Assembly: GCF_030014955.1 (NCBI RefSeq)
Contig: NZ_JAGRPV010000001.1
Span: 6,944,001 to 7,008,000, forward strand
Length of the DNA: 64,000 nucleotides
Direction of reading: 5' to 3'
DNA from: Cohnella hashimotonis
GTDB taxonomy: Bacteria > Bacillota > Bacilli > Paenibacillales > Paenibacillaceae
Below the pieces are notes generated by a model, which saw only the letters and a program-made list of their open reading frames with translations, was not told where the DNA came from and did not search any database. The position numbers and the translations under genes are program-made. This document shows, piece after piece, positions 45,786 to 54,590 of the stretch; position 1 is the first letter of the stretch, and each line of letters opens with the position of its first letter.

Positions 45786-46034
45786 CTAAAGTAACGCTGT
45801 ACGACGTTACTTCGCCGCCGTACGATGCTACTTTCGCCTTTACGTCCGGTCTGCACGCTAAAGTAACGCCGTACGATGCTACTTCGCCGCTAAGACTGGT
45901 CTGCACGCTAAAGTAACGCCATACGATGCTACTTTCGCCGCTACGGACGGTCAGCACGTTAAGTACCGCCGTACGACGCCACTTTCACCGCTACGGACGG
46001 TCAGCTCGCTAAAGTAACGCCGTATGACGTTACC
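45786..46034. repeat. Tandem repeat array of about 51-bp period, five imperfect units
   Basis: Each unit begins CTAAAGTAACGCCGTACGAT or a variant, continues with GCTACTTTCGCCGCTA, and ends in CGGTCTGCACG-like sequence. The first half is partly self-complementary (AAGTAACG...CGTTACTT). The array runs from the GH38 stop to about 25 bp before its terminator. No coding pattern or IS ends are seen. Confidence 0.75.
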
Positions 46035-48830
46035 TCACGCTCGCGCCGGCACCGCGCCCCGGATGCCCAGCGTGAAAATCTCGCAGGCGCCCAGCTGGCG
46101 GACAAGCGCTTCAGCTGAAGCTGCCGGGGCAACCTCCGTCCCGCGCCGCTCAAGCACGTCGCTCTCGTAGAACGACGAAGCCGTCGCCGCCACGCGCAGC
46201 TCCGCGGCCTCCGGCCGCATATTGAACCAGCGGACCATCAGGTCCCCGCTCTCCTCGCCGATCGCGGCGGAGGAGAAGGCAATGCCCTCGCCTTCCCAGC
46301 TCAGCAGCTGCCCGGAAGCAGCCAGCGAGCCCTCGTGCACGCCGGTCTGCGCGATCGTCCAAGGCGCCTGGAACTGATACGCCTCGGCAAAGGCGCCGTC
46401 CGTCGCGCCGTCGCCGCCATGCGGAACGAGCAGCAGCTCCGTCGTATGCATGCCCAGGCACTGCGCTTCCGGCGTCGGGAACACGCCCCAGTCGCCCAGC
46501 TCGGCGACCGACCGCAGCAGCGTCACCGCGATCGTGCCGCGTCCGTCCCGTAGCACCTCGTACTCGTTCAGACCGAGGTTCGCGACCGTCAGGCCGAAGG
46601 CCTCGCCGTCCGCGACGTCCACGAATGCCTGCTGATGCTGGGCGTTGCTCGGATTGCGCCATTCGGCCGCAGGCTCGGTATCCCGGCGCGCGATCTCGAA
46701 GATCGCGTCCGCCAGATGCGTGGCAGCCTGCAGATCCGTCGGGAATAACGCGCGGACGCGATGGTCCTTGGCACGGTTGTCGATCGTCGTGCGGATGCCG
46801 ACGCCGCGTCCCGAGCGTTCCAGGCTGACGACGGTGCGAATTTCCATCGGCACCGTCTCTGCCACGCGCTGCGCCTTGCGTTCAGGGAAGTATACGGCTT
46901 CCCGCTTCTCTTCCTCGAATAGCGTGTCCGCCGAAGCCGGCACGGCCCAGCGATGCACGATCTCGATTGCGCCGCGATGCGCTTCGTCTTCCAGGACCCG
47001 GATGTCGGCCGCAAGGCCGCGGGTCGTCAGCGCCGTCTCGCCATCCGGCTGCCGGTACATGTACTCGTTGCCGATGTCGCCGGTGTCCTCGTAAACGAGC
47101 AGATCGCGGTATGTGCGCCCGGTCTGCTTGTCCGTCACGGACAGCGTGCCGTCGTCCGCAACTTCGACGCGCAGGCGGTCGTTCTCCAGCGCGCGTTCGC
47201 CGCTGACGAGCGGAGCAACCGAAGACGCCGTAGGCTTTCCCGCAACAGCTTTATCATCAGCAGCCTCGCCGTCACTCTCCCCGGCAGCAGACTTGACCCA
47301 CGCATAAGCCTTCCAGCCCAGCGCCGGCACGTCCGCCGCCTCGAACGTCAGCTTCACGCGCCGCGTCCAGTACGGCTGGCGGAACTTGTCGTCCGGCAGA
47401 TCGTAGCCAAACTGCAGGCCGAGATCCTCCACCCGGCAAGCTACGGCCAAGCCCTCGGCATCCACCAATACGCGCCCGCCGATGTCCAGCGCCTTCATAC
47501 GGCGCTTCATCTCCTCGGGCGGCACGCCGTCGCGGTAGTAGATTCGCTCGACGTCGAGCTCAAGCTCGACCGTGCCCGTGCGCGGCCAGCCGGTCGTGTT
47601 GAACGCCACGAGCGGCAGCGCGTCCGCGCCGTAACGGCCGAATGCCGACGTATCCACGGCATCCGCCGCGGCCCGCTTGCTGTCGTCTATGATCGCCTCG
47701 GCGACGTGCCGGCTTTTCTCGAACCGGGTCACCATCTCGCGATGGACCTCGTCGACGCTGCAGCCGCAGATGCTGTCGTGCGGATGGTTTTGCATGAGCG
47801 TCTTCCACGCGTAAGTCAGCAGATGATGCGGATAGGCTTCGCCAACGCCGTGCGCGATCGCGGCGAGCGGCTCCGCCACCCGCTCCAGCAAAGCTTGCCC
47901 CAACTGGTTCATCTGCTTGAGGTAAACCCGCGCGGAGGCGGTATTCACGAGCGTAGACCAGCCGTCGGTGCGCTGGCTCCGCAACTCGCCCTTGACGACG
48001 GACAGGTTATCGCCGAGCGACTGCCGGACCGACGCAAGATAGTCTTCGAAGCTCGAATGCACGAACTTCGTGTCCGGATACAGCTCACGGGCGACGCGGA
48101 TCGCCTCCGGCAGGTCGGTCTGGATCGGCTGGTGGTCGCAGCCGTTCATGTAGAGCAGCTGGCCGGTCGACGCATAGCGCTCCGCATCCGCCAGCTTGCG
48201 ATCCCAGTATGCCTTCGCTTCGGCCGCGTCGACGGGCACTTCGTTGCCGTTGCTGTACCAGTTGGCGAACAGGATGCCGAGCACGCGCGACCCGTCCGGT
48301 CCTTCCCAGACCAGCTCGGAAAACGACGATTCATACTCCGAATCGGCTACCGTGTTGTTGAACCCGGTCGGCTTCACGCCGCGTCCGAACACGGCGTTGT
48401 CGATGCCCGCCTGCTTCATGATCTGCGGCGCCTGGCCGATATTGCCGAACGTGTCGGGGAAGTAGCCGACCTTCGAGATCGTCCCGTACCGCGCGGCGTC
48501 GCGATGCCCGATGAGCAGATTGCGCAGGTTGGCCTCGCCGCTCGTCAGGAACGCGTCCTGCAGAATGTACCAGGGACCGATATGAATCCGTCCTTCGCGG
48601 ATCAGCTTTTCCAGCCGCTCCCGTCGTTCCGGACGCACCTGGAGGTAATCCTCCAGAATGATCGTCTGGCCATCGAGGAAAAAGCTGCGGTACTCTTCTT
48701 TCCGCTCCAGCGTGTCCATCAGCGTATCCATCAGGCGGATCAGCCGGACGTGATGCTTTTCATAAGGTAAATACCATTCGCGATCCCAGTGGGTGTGCGA
48801 GATGATATGGGCGGTTCTTTTTTGCTCCAA
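46035..48830 (-). CDS. GH38 alpha-mannosidase, MngB-like
   Basis: A 931-residue enzyme. The N-terminal catalytic domain has HIISHTHWDREWYLPYEKHH (zinc ligands His and Asp) and VGYFPDTFGNIGQAPQI, whose Asp follows the GH38 nucleophile pattern. The mid domain has MQNHPHDSICGCSVDEVH (a zinc-binding HD pair) and a large beta-sandwich follows. It releases mannose from alpha-mannosides or mannosyl-glycerate-type substrates. There is no signal peptide, so it is cytoplasmic. It is the last gene of a run of CAZyme genes and lies 25 nt after the clan GH-A gene. Confidence 0.93.
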   Translation of the reverse strand: MEQKRTAHIISHTHWDREWYLPYEKHHVRLIRLMDTLMDTLERKEEYRSFFLDGQTIILEDYLQVRPERRERLEKLIREGRIHIGPWYILQDAFLTSGEANLRNLLIGHRDAARYGTISKVGYFPDTFGNIGQAPQIMKQAGIDNAVFGRGVKPTGFNNTVADSEYESSFSELVWEGPDGSRVLGILFANWYSNGNEVPVDAAEAKAYWDRKLADAERYASTGQLLYMNGCDHQPIQTDLPEAIRVARELYPDTKFVHSSFEDYLASVRQSLGDNLSVVKGELRSQRTDGWSTLVNTASARVYLKQMNQLGQALLERVAEPLAAIAHGVGEAYPHHLLTYAWKTLMQNHPHDSICGCSVDEVHREMVTRFEKSRHVAEAIIDDSKRAAADAVDTSAFGRYGADALPLVAFNTTGWPRTGTVELELDVERIYYRDGVPPEEMKRRMKALDIGGRVLVDAEGLAVACRVEDLGLQFGYDLPDDKFRQPYWTRRVKLTFEAADVPALGWKAYAWVKSAAGESDGEAADDKAVAGKPTASSVAPLVSGERALENDRLRVEVADDGTLSVTDKQTGRTYRDLLVYEDTGDIGNEYMYRQPDGETALTTRGLAADIRVLEDEAHRGAIEIVHRWAVPASADTLFEEEKREAVYFPERKAQRVAETVPMEIRTVVSLERSGRGVGIRTTIDNRAKDHRVRALFPTDLQAATHLADAIFEIARRDTEPAAEWRNPSNAQHQQAFVDVADGEAFGLTVANLGLNEYEVLRDGRGTIAVTLLRSVAELGDWGVFPTPEAQCLGMHTTELLLVPHGGDGATDGAFAEAYQFQAPWTIAQTGVHEGSLAASGQLLSWEGEGIAFSSAAIGEESGDLMVRWFNMRPEAAELRVAATASSFYESDVLERRGTEVAPAASAEALVRQLGACEIFTLGIRGAVPARA

Positions 48831-48855
48831 AATGATTCTCTCCTCTCCTGATCGC

Positions 48856-51800
48856 TCAGGCGCCGAAATCTGTTTCTACTGTCATCTCGCCAGGGCGATA
48901 GACGGCGGTCAGACGGCCCTCCCTGTCGACCGAGAACAGCACCGAGCGCTCTCGCTCCAGCAGGAACGAATAGGTCGCTCCAGTCGAAGCGTCCTTCACC
49001 CGGACCGGCGTATCGTAGGCATACTCCGAGACGAATACGTACAACGCGCCATCCGCAAACGAAAGCTTGCGCCCGTAGACGCCCGGCAGGTCGCCGCCCT
49101 CCAGCCACTCGAGCGTAGGCTTATAGTTTGCCGTCTCCAGCGCGTGCTCGTACAGCGCCGCGATCGGCTCGACGCGGTCGTTCAGCTCGACCGGCAGCGG
49201 GCACCACAGGATGCGGCCGATTCCGTAGAACACGTCGACCACGACATCCGCTCCCGAGCCGGCGGCGTCGGCCGGCACTTCCTTGGCGACCTGCGCGATG
49301 CGCCGGCTGCCGTAGCTGACCGCGTAGCGTTTGCCGCCGACGGCGAGCCGCTCTTCGCGAACGACGTTGGCGGGCTTGCGCGCGCCAAGCGTCTCCGCGA
49401 GACGGTCCGTGTGCCGCCAATATGCGTCGAGGCCCGCGGGACCGGTGACGAGCAGCGTCGCGCCCGTCCGGCCGACGATGTCAAGCAGCTGCGCAAACGC
49501 AGCGTCGTCCACGTTGTGGGCGGAAGGCAGCACGATGAGCTTGGCCGGCTCGTCCAGCAGCGGCTTCAGGTCGTACTCTGACACGCCGCGGAACGGAACG
49601 TTCAGCTCGTAGGACAGCACGCGGGTCAGCTTCGTCGTGGCGTCGAAGGCCAGCTTGCGGTTGGAAAGATCGTTCGAATACGGGAAAACGACCGCCACGT
49701 CCTCGAGCGCGCGGCCTTTGAACAGATCGCGCGAAGCTTCGATGAACGCGCCGAAATCGTACGAGACATCCGCCTCCGGCTTTTCCGTGCCGTCCGCGCG
49801 CAGCGCCCCGATATGGGATTCGTTCGCGTTGTCCATATAGAAGTTCGTGTTCCAGATCCAGTGGATCGCGCCGGCGCCGCCTGCCGCGAAGGCGTAGGCG
49901 TATTTGCGCTCCAGCATCGCTTTTAGCTCTTGCTCCGAGCGCTTCGCGAGCCCTTCCGGCGTTTCCACGTACATGATGCCGGTCTCCTGCACGACGTTCG
50001 GCTTGTCCGCCGTCTTGGCGAAGACGCCGTCCCACAGCAGCTGGTCGTTCAGCCACCAGGAATGCACCGTCGTATAGTCGACCGCCTTTCCATAGAAAAA
50101 CGGAGATGGCCGCTGCGCGCCGAGCGCCTCGTCCTGGCCGACGGTCACGAGATGGTCCGGGCAAACGTCTTTAATCGCGGCGACGAGCTGGCTCGCCCAC
50201 CGGTTGTGCATGTCCATCGAGAACAGCGCGTAGTCGAGCCAGCGCGTTCCCTTTTTCCCGCTGTGCATGTCCTGAACGTCGAAGTTGATCTGCTCGGGCT
50301 CCGGAATCTCGGCCGACGCGAAGTCCGGCAGCTCGCCCGGCGTCATGCTCCAGCGCTCGCGCAGCCGTTCGATCGTGCCGTGCCGCCGCTCCAGCCACTC
50401 GACGAATGCCGCCCGCTCGAAAGGATCGCGGCTCGAACGCGGACCGTCGGAGAAGATGCGGACCGGATCGAACATCGACGGTTCGTTGATCAGATCCCAG
50501 TCGACATGCTTCGTCTCGCGGTGGCGGCTGACGATGGTTCGGATGAATCGTTTCTGCGCTTCCACGCTGCGCGGGTCCAGGTATGGGTTTAGGCCCTCCC
50601 ACGCCTCCGGCGTGAACGAGAAGAAGGTGAACGTCACCTGCAGCCCGTGCTTCTTGGCGGTCAGCAGAAACGCGTCGATCGCGCGCAGCGCGTCCTCCGA
50701 GACGTGGCCGTCGACCTGCATGATGTTGCGGTACGCCGTCCAGATGCCCGTGCGGATCCAGTTGATGCCCGCCCGGCGCATCTGCGCCATATCGCGGTCC
50801 CATACCGATACGTTCGGGAGGAACAGGAACTTGCGCGCGACGTCGCTCGTCATGTACGTCATGCCGACGATCGGCAGCGGACGCCCGTCCTGCTCGAAGT
50901 AGTCGCGCCCGGCCCGAATCGTCGTACCTTCGGCCAGCAGGGCCGGATCTGCGCCCCAGAAGCCCTGCCGGAGATAACGGACTTCGCCGTCCTCCGATTC
51001 GGCCCGGCAGGACACCCGGTAGAACCCGTTTTGCACGTCCGTCGGTACCGGAATCCGCCATACGTCCAGCTCCCGGCCCACCTTTTCGCTAAGCGTCAGG
51101 CGGAACGGTTGCTCCGTGCCGGCTTGCCCGTTCGTCTCCCGCTCGACCCGGAGGTCGAACGTCCACTTTTGCATGCCGCGATCGGCCGCATTGACGGACT
51201 CGCCGCCTGCAGCGCCGCCGCGTCCGAGCGTCTGCGTCTGCAGCGTCAGCAGCGGTCGCTCGTGCGCTTCATAGACCGCATAGCTTGGCTTCAGCCACAG
51301 CTCCGTCACGCCGCGCGCGCAGAAACGCGCCCAGCCCGCGAGAGCCGCCCAGCCGCCGCGCGCCGCGAACGCGTCGCCGAGCGGCTGGTTTACGAACAGC
51401 CAGCGGCTGCCGGCGAAGTCGCCCTTGGTGTTCTCCCACAGGACGACCGGAGCGGACCGCTCGCGTCCGTCGGCCGACATGCCCTTGAGCAGCGCGTACA
51501 CGTGCGCGTCCATCGGGCCTGCCGAGCCCATCTGATGCGGAAGGTCGCTCGCTCTCGACACGTGCGGCACGAGGTTCCAGGTGTCGGCAACGTCAAGCAG
51601 CGCCTCTTGTCCCGCGAACAGCGGAATATCCGCGTGCGATGCATGTCGCGCCACGGGGTCGGCGGACACCCGCAGCATCTCGTGAATGCGAAGCTGACGA
51701 TGGTAAGCCGTCTGCTCGGCTTCGACATGCCAGGCGCCGCCCGCGCGGCGAACCGGCTTGCGGAACGGCGCGCCGCCCGCGCTGAGCAGACCGCCACCGC

Positions 51801-52014
51801 GCTTCAGGTACGCAAGGATGTCCCCCCACGCGGCGACGGGGAAATACGGCGCATGCAGCGACACGAAGCTGCCGGCGCCCGCGCCGCGCAGTCGCTCGCC
51901 GAGCTCCTCCGCGTTCGCCACTTCGCCGATCAGTCGCGCTTCCTCCTCCGACAACGCCGGAGCGCCGGGAAATGCCGGGTCGTAGAAAACGATGATTTTC
52001 GACGCGTCATCCAT
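48856..52014 (-). CDS. Large clan GH-A glycoside hydrolase, paralogue of the 12.3-15.5 kb enzyme
   Basis: A protein of about 1052 residues with the same layout as the 12317-15454 protein: N-terminal IIVFYDPAFPG domain, RAGRDYFEQDGRPLPIVGMT, then WDLINEPSMFDP (acid/base Glu) and NVVQETGIMYVE (nucleophile Glu), and a late GH42-type domain (VAVVFPYSNDLSNRKLAFDA). Long stretches are nearly identical between the two. ATG 52014 overlaps the GH125 stop by 8 nt. Placed among mannosidases, its likely substrate is a mannose-containing oligosaccharide; beta-mannosidase is a possibility but unproven. Confidence 0.82.
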   Translation of the reverse strand: MDDASKIIVFYDPAFPGAPALSEEEARLIGEVANAEELGERLRGAGAGSFVSLHAPYFPVAAWGDILAYLKRGGGLLSAGGAPFRKPVRRAGGAWHVEAEQTAYHRQLRIHEMLRVSADPVARHASHADIPLFAGQEALLDVADTWNLVPHVSRASDLPHQMGSAGPMDAHVYALLKGMSADGRERSAPVVLWENTKGDFAGSRWLFVNQPLGDAFAARGGWAALAGWARFCARGVTELWLKPSYAVYEAHERPLLTLQTQTLGRGGAAGGESVNAADRGMQKWTFDLRVERETNGQAGTEQPFRLTLSEKVGRELDVWRIPVPTDVQNGFYRVSCRAESEDGEVRYLRQGFWGADPALLAEGTTIRAGRDYFEQDGRPLPIVGMTYMTSDVARKFLFLPNVSVWDRDMAQMRRAGINWIRTGIWTAYRNIMQVDGHVSEDALRAIDAFLLTAKKHGLQVTFTFFSFTPEAWEGLNPYLDPRSVEAQKRFIRTIVSRHRETKHVDWDLINEPSMFDPVRIFSDGPRSSRDPFERAAFVEWLERRHGTIERLRERWSMTPGELPDFASAEIPEPEQINFDVQDMHSGKKGTRWLDYALFSMDMHNRWASQLVAAIKDVCPDHLVTVGQDEALGAQRPSPFFYGKAVDYTTVHSWWLNDQLLWDGVFAKTADKPNVVQETGIMYVETPEGLAKRSEQELKAMLERKYAYAFAAGGAGAIHWIWNTNFYMDNANESHIGALRADGTEKPEADVSYDFGAFIEASRDLFKGRALEDVAVVFPYSNDLSNRKLAFDATTKLTRVLSYELNVPFRGVSEYDLKPLLDEPAKLIVLPSAHNVDDAAFAQLLDIVGRTGATLLVTGPAGLDAYWRHTDRLAETLGARKPANVVREERLAVGGKRYAVSYGSRRIAQVAKEVPADAAGSGADVVVDVFYGIGRILWCPLPVELNDRVEPIAALYEHALETANYKPTLEWLEGGDLPGVYGRKLSFADGALYVFVSEYAYDTPVRVKDASTGATYSFLLERERSVLFSVDREGRLTAVYRPGEMTVETDFGA

Positions 52015-53332
52015 CCAGCAATCCATCCTTCATCGCGCGGTAGACAAGCTGCGAGAACAAGCTGTTCGACCAGGCAAACCACTTGCGCGTGAACACGGCC
52101 GGATCGTCGGCGTGAAAGCCCTCATGCATGAACCCCGTGTCTCCGTCCGTCGCTTCGAGCATCGCGATCATCTCGAGCTTCTCCTCGTCGGTCGATGCCG
52201 TGATGCCCTGCATGGACAGCGCCATATGCCAGATGTAATCCGGCGGGGTATGCGGGCTGCCGATGCCCCGCGCGACCTTGCCTTCGTAGTAGAACGGATT
52301 TTCCTTGCTCAGCGCGAATCGGCGCGTGTTCTGATAAATCGGATCGTCCGCCGATACGTAACCGAGGTACGGGATGGACATGAGACCCGGCGTGCCCGCG
52401 TCGTCCATCAGGCAGTAGTTGCCGTAGCCGTCGGTCTCGTAGGCATAGATAGGTCCGAACTCGGGGTGGCGGTAGATGCCGTACAGCTGAATGCCGTGAT
52501 CGATGTCGGCTTCGAGCGCCTTTAACTCGGCCAACAGCGCCATGTCGCGGAACACCCACTCGGCGAACTCCTGCATATGGCGCAGCGCGACGACAGCGAA
52601 CATGTTGCCCGGAATGTTGTAGTGGAAATCGCAGGCGTCGTCGCTCGAGCGGAACCCGGACCAGACCATGCCCGTGTAGTTGACCGGCATGCCCAGCCCG
52701 TTGTTGCGCAGGGAATCCGTCGGGATGCCGTTGTTGCGCGTGAAGCGGTATGGCGACAGCTCGAAGTGGCGCTGCTCGGTCTTGAACAGGTCGACGATCA
52801 GGCGCATCGCCTGCTTGAAGCCCGCGTCGAATACGTCCGCGCGCCCGGTCTCTTTCCAGTACAGGTACGCGAGACGCATCGAGAAGCACAGCGAGTCGAT
52901 CTCGAACTTGCGCTCCCACACCCACGGCGACATCTCGGTGACGTCGGTCGTGTTCCAGTGCCAGTCGTTGGCGGATTCGTTAAACGCGTTCGCGTACGGG
53001 TCGATCTGGATGTACGCAATGTGGCGGCGGATGAGGCCTGCGATGACGCGCTGCAGGTCCGCGTCGTCCTTGGCCAGCGGCACGTAGTGGACGACCTGCT
53101 CGACGGAATCCCGCAGCCAGGAGGCCGGGATGTCGCCGGTGATGACGAACGTCGTGCCGTCGTCCAGCAGCTTGGTCGTCGTCTCAAGGGTGTTCGGGAA
53201 GCAGTTTTTGAAAAGCCGGAGCAGCTTCGGACGGTGCGCGAGCCGCTGCTCGGCTTCGGCGAGCACGTCCCGCACGGCCGCCGGCAGCGTCAGCTTCGGC
53301 ATCGCGATCTGTGGCAATCTGAATTGTTCCAT
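52007..53332 (-). CDS. GH125 exo-alpha-1,6-mannosidase
   Basis: About 441 residues, matching GH125 (formerly DUF1237). Family segments are TFVITGDIPASWLRDS, WHWNTTDVTEMSPWVWERKF, NNGIPTDSLRNNGLGMPVNY, TPGLMSIPYLGYVS and the late GFMHEGFHADDP. The enzyme inverts and releases mannose from alpha-1,6 linkages such as those in N-glycans. ATG 53332 is chosen as the first codon with family-like sequence, although the binding site is weak. It is coupled to the next gene by overlap. Upstream lie 1.2 kb of repeats that separate it from the GH38 gene. Confidence 0.92.
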   Translation of the reverse strand: MEQFRLPQIAMPKLTLPAAVRDVLAEAEQRLAHRPKLLRLFKNCFPNTLETTTKLLDDGTTFVITGDIPASWLRDSVEQVVHYVPLAKDDADLQRVIAGLIRRHIAYIQIDPYANAFNESANDWHWNTTDVTEMSPWVWERKFEIDSLCFSMRLAYLYWKETGRADVFDAGFKQAMRLIVDLFKTEQRHFELSPYRFTRNNGIPTDSLRNNGLGMPVNYTGMVWSGFRSSDDACDFHYNIPGNMFAVVALRHMQEFAEWVFRDMALLAELKALEADIDHGIQLYGIYRHPEFGPIYAYETDGYGNYCLMDDAGTPGLMSIPYLGYVSADDPIYQNTRRFALSKENPFYYEGKVARGIGSPHTPPDYIWHMALSMQGITASTDEEKLEMIAMLEATDGDTGFMHEGFHADDPAVFTRKWFAWSNSLFSQLVYRAMKDGLLDG

Positions 53333-53507
53333 GGCAGGCAAGACCCCGCTTCTATGTGATTTAACGAGCTAAGTTAACGTTATAAAGCATTACCGCCGCC
53401 TGACCGTGAACCACCGATCCGACCGAGATAACAAGCCGCCCCTGAGAGAAGACGCGCGCATCGTTATCCAGTCACGTACCGTTAAATAGTTCAGAGCGGC
53501 CGGTGAC

Positions 53508-54262
53508 GTATGTTAGCGGCATTCCGTGCCGATCATGGGCCCGGAGCGGCTCGCTCGCGCGTGTTAACGGCATTCCATGCCGCTAATGGGCCTGGAGCGG
53601 CACGCTCGCGTGGGGTAACGGCATACGGTGCCGCTAATGGACCTGAAACGGCGCGCTCGCGCGTATTAGCGGCATTCCGTGCTGCTAATAGACTTGGAGC
53701 GGCGCGCTCGCGCGTGTTAACGGCATTCCATGCCGCTAATGGACCTGAAACGGCGCGCTCACGCGTATTAGCGGCATTCCGTGCTGCTAATAGACTTGGA
53801 GCGGCTCGCTCGCGCGTGTTAACGGCATTCCATGCCGCTAATGGGCCTGGAGCGGCGCGCTCGCGCGTGTTAACGGCATTCCATGCCGCTAATGGGCCTG
53901 GAGCGGCTCACTCGCGCGTGTTAACGGCATTCCATGCCGCTAATGGATCTGGAGCGGCGCGCTCGCGCGTGTTAACGGCATTCCGTGCCGCTAATGGACC
54001 TGGAGCGGCTCGCTCGCGCGTGTTAACGGCATTCCGTGCCGCTAATGGACCTGGAGCGGCTCGCTCGCGCGTGTTAACGGCATTCCGTGCCGCTAATGGA
54101 TCTGGAGCGGCTCGCTCGCGCGTGTTAACGGCATTCCATGCCGCTAATGGATCTGGAGCGGCTCGCTCGCGCGTGTTAACGGCATTCCGTGCCGCTAATG
54201 GGCCTGGAGCGGCTCGCTCGCGCGTGTTAACGGCATTCCGTGCCGCTAACACGCCTGCTAGC
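53508..54262. repeat. Tandem repeat array of 51-bp period, about 15 units
   Basis: The unit reads roughly GTGTTAACGGCATTCCATGC then CGCTAATGGACCTGGAGCGG and CTCGCTCGCGC, exactly 51 bp in most copies. The first half can form a hairpin (TTAGCGGCA/TGCCGCTAA). Because 51 is a multiple of three, several frames stay open through the array, giving a false 365-codon frame. Single-base variants alternate in places, suggesting higher-order duplication. There is no spacer between units. Confidence 0.88.
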
Positions 54263-54336
54263 GGCGCTGTCGCATATGTTAGCTGCATTCGCGCCGTTAG
54301 CGACTCTTGTGCGTACTGCTATCACCACCAGAAAAT

Positions 54337-54590
54337 ACGTTCGCGCATCGTTATTCCGTTGCAAACCGCCGTTCCCGCCGAAATAAGACGCTGGCACATC
54401 GTTATTCCGCTGCGAACCGCCATTCCCGACGTGATAGCCCTGGCACATCGCTATTCCGCTGCGAACCGCATTCCCGACGTGATAAGACCCTGGCACATCG
54501 CTATTCCATCGCAAACCACCGTTCCCGCCGAGATAAGACGCTACCGCATCGCTATTCCGCAACATACCGCCGATCCCGCACGATACATTA
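54337..54590. repeat. Third repeat array, about 50-51-bp period, five units
   Basis: Units begin CGCATCGTTATTCCGCTGCG and continue AACCGCCGTTCCCGCCGAGA then TAAGACGCTGG, with lengths of 49-51 bp. The sequence is unrelated to the adjoining 51-bp array, but the length is the same. It ends at the stop of the GH38 gene. Confidence 0.75.

Noticed and set aside
46953..48770. A long plus-strand open frame opposite the GH38 gene
   Set aside because: Shadow of the GC-rich mannosidase gene; the composition is unlike a real protein and no motif is present. Similar shadows oppose the GH38, GH3 and binding-protein genes at 54-63 kb.
53508..54590. Possible CRISPR array
   Set aside because: Units follow each other without unique spacers, the repeat is the whole 51-bp period, and no cas genes are nearby.
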